A stretch of 64,000 nt of DNA from contig NC_134031.1 of NCBI RefSeq assembly GCF_964204645.1, positions 2,153,001-2,217,000 on the forward strand, in the 5' to 3' direction. This document shows, piece by piece, positions 63,966-64,000 of this stretch. Every line of letters starts with the position of its first letter. Position 1 is the first letter of the stretch. A program made the position numbers and the translations under genes. Under the pieces are notes generated by a model. It had not been told where the DNA came from. It made no database searches and worked only from the letters and a program-made list of their open reading frames with translations. Source of the DNA: Tubulanus polymorphus. Lineage: Eukaryota > Nemertea > Palaeonemertea > Tubulaniformes > Tubulanidae.

Positions 63966-64000
63966 GTAAGAATTTTGTCGCCGGAAGCTCGTGGCTCTTC

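Overview
The window is animal nuclear DNA: AT-rich, spliced genes with GT-AG introns, long intergenic stretches, and many microsatellites and short inverted-repeat (MITE-like) elements. A pedal-peptide/orcokinin precursor with FDSIGHG repeats points to a lophotrochozoan, most likely a mollusc (inference; I do not name a species). There is no bacterial operon, CRISPR array or intact transposase.

Layout. 1-3 kb: no gene, one large ATT microsatellite. 3.0-5.8 kb (+): pedal-peptide/orcokinin-type neuropeptide precursor. 9.5-10.5 kb (-): 334-aa orphan protein. 13.0-19.5 kb (-): two tandem six-exon genes for small four-pass membrane proteins of the M6/proteolipid (PLP/DM20) type, inside a duplicated segment of about 3.5 kb. 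20.4-22.8 kb (+): two-exon gene for a DUF3987-like protein with a degenerate P-loop. 23.6-28.0 kb (-): a third, more diverged M6-type gene with the same intron phases. 28-37 kb: mostly repeats, including a LINE 3' remnant. 37.4-38.9 kb (-): MGST1, three exons, 155 aa. 41.2-50.3 kb (+): a HES-family bHLH-Orange repressor ending in WRPW. 52.2-61.3 kb (-): EXD3 (exonuclease mut-7 homolog), 18 exons, 1,058 aa. 63.4 kb to the end (+): start of an EF-hand (calmodulin-like) gene that leaves the window.

I rebuilt the gene models by hand from splice sites, reading-frame continuity and family motifs. In every multi-exon model except the first exon of the neuropeptide gene, all internal junctions keep phase and the exon lengths sum to a whole number of codons.

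The genes do not form a pathway. The clear locus-level story is the three-member M6 cluster, with the DUF3987 gene on the opposite strand between members two and three. The repeat fraction is informative. It contains a 220-bp MITE family with TTA/TAA target duplications (4 copies), a TTAA-flanked piggyBac-like MITE, a minisatellite that appears to have grown from the end of a foldback element, and three sites with a hammerhead-ribozyme-like core (CUGAnGA, stem II, GAAAC) of the kind linked to Penelope-like elements.
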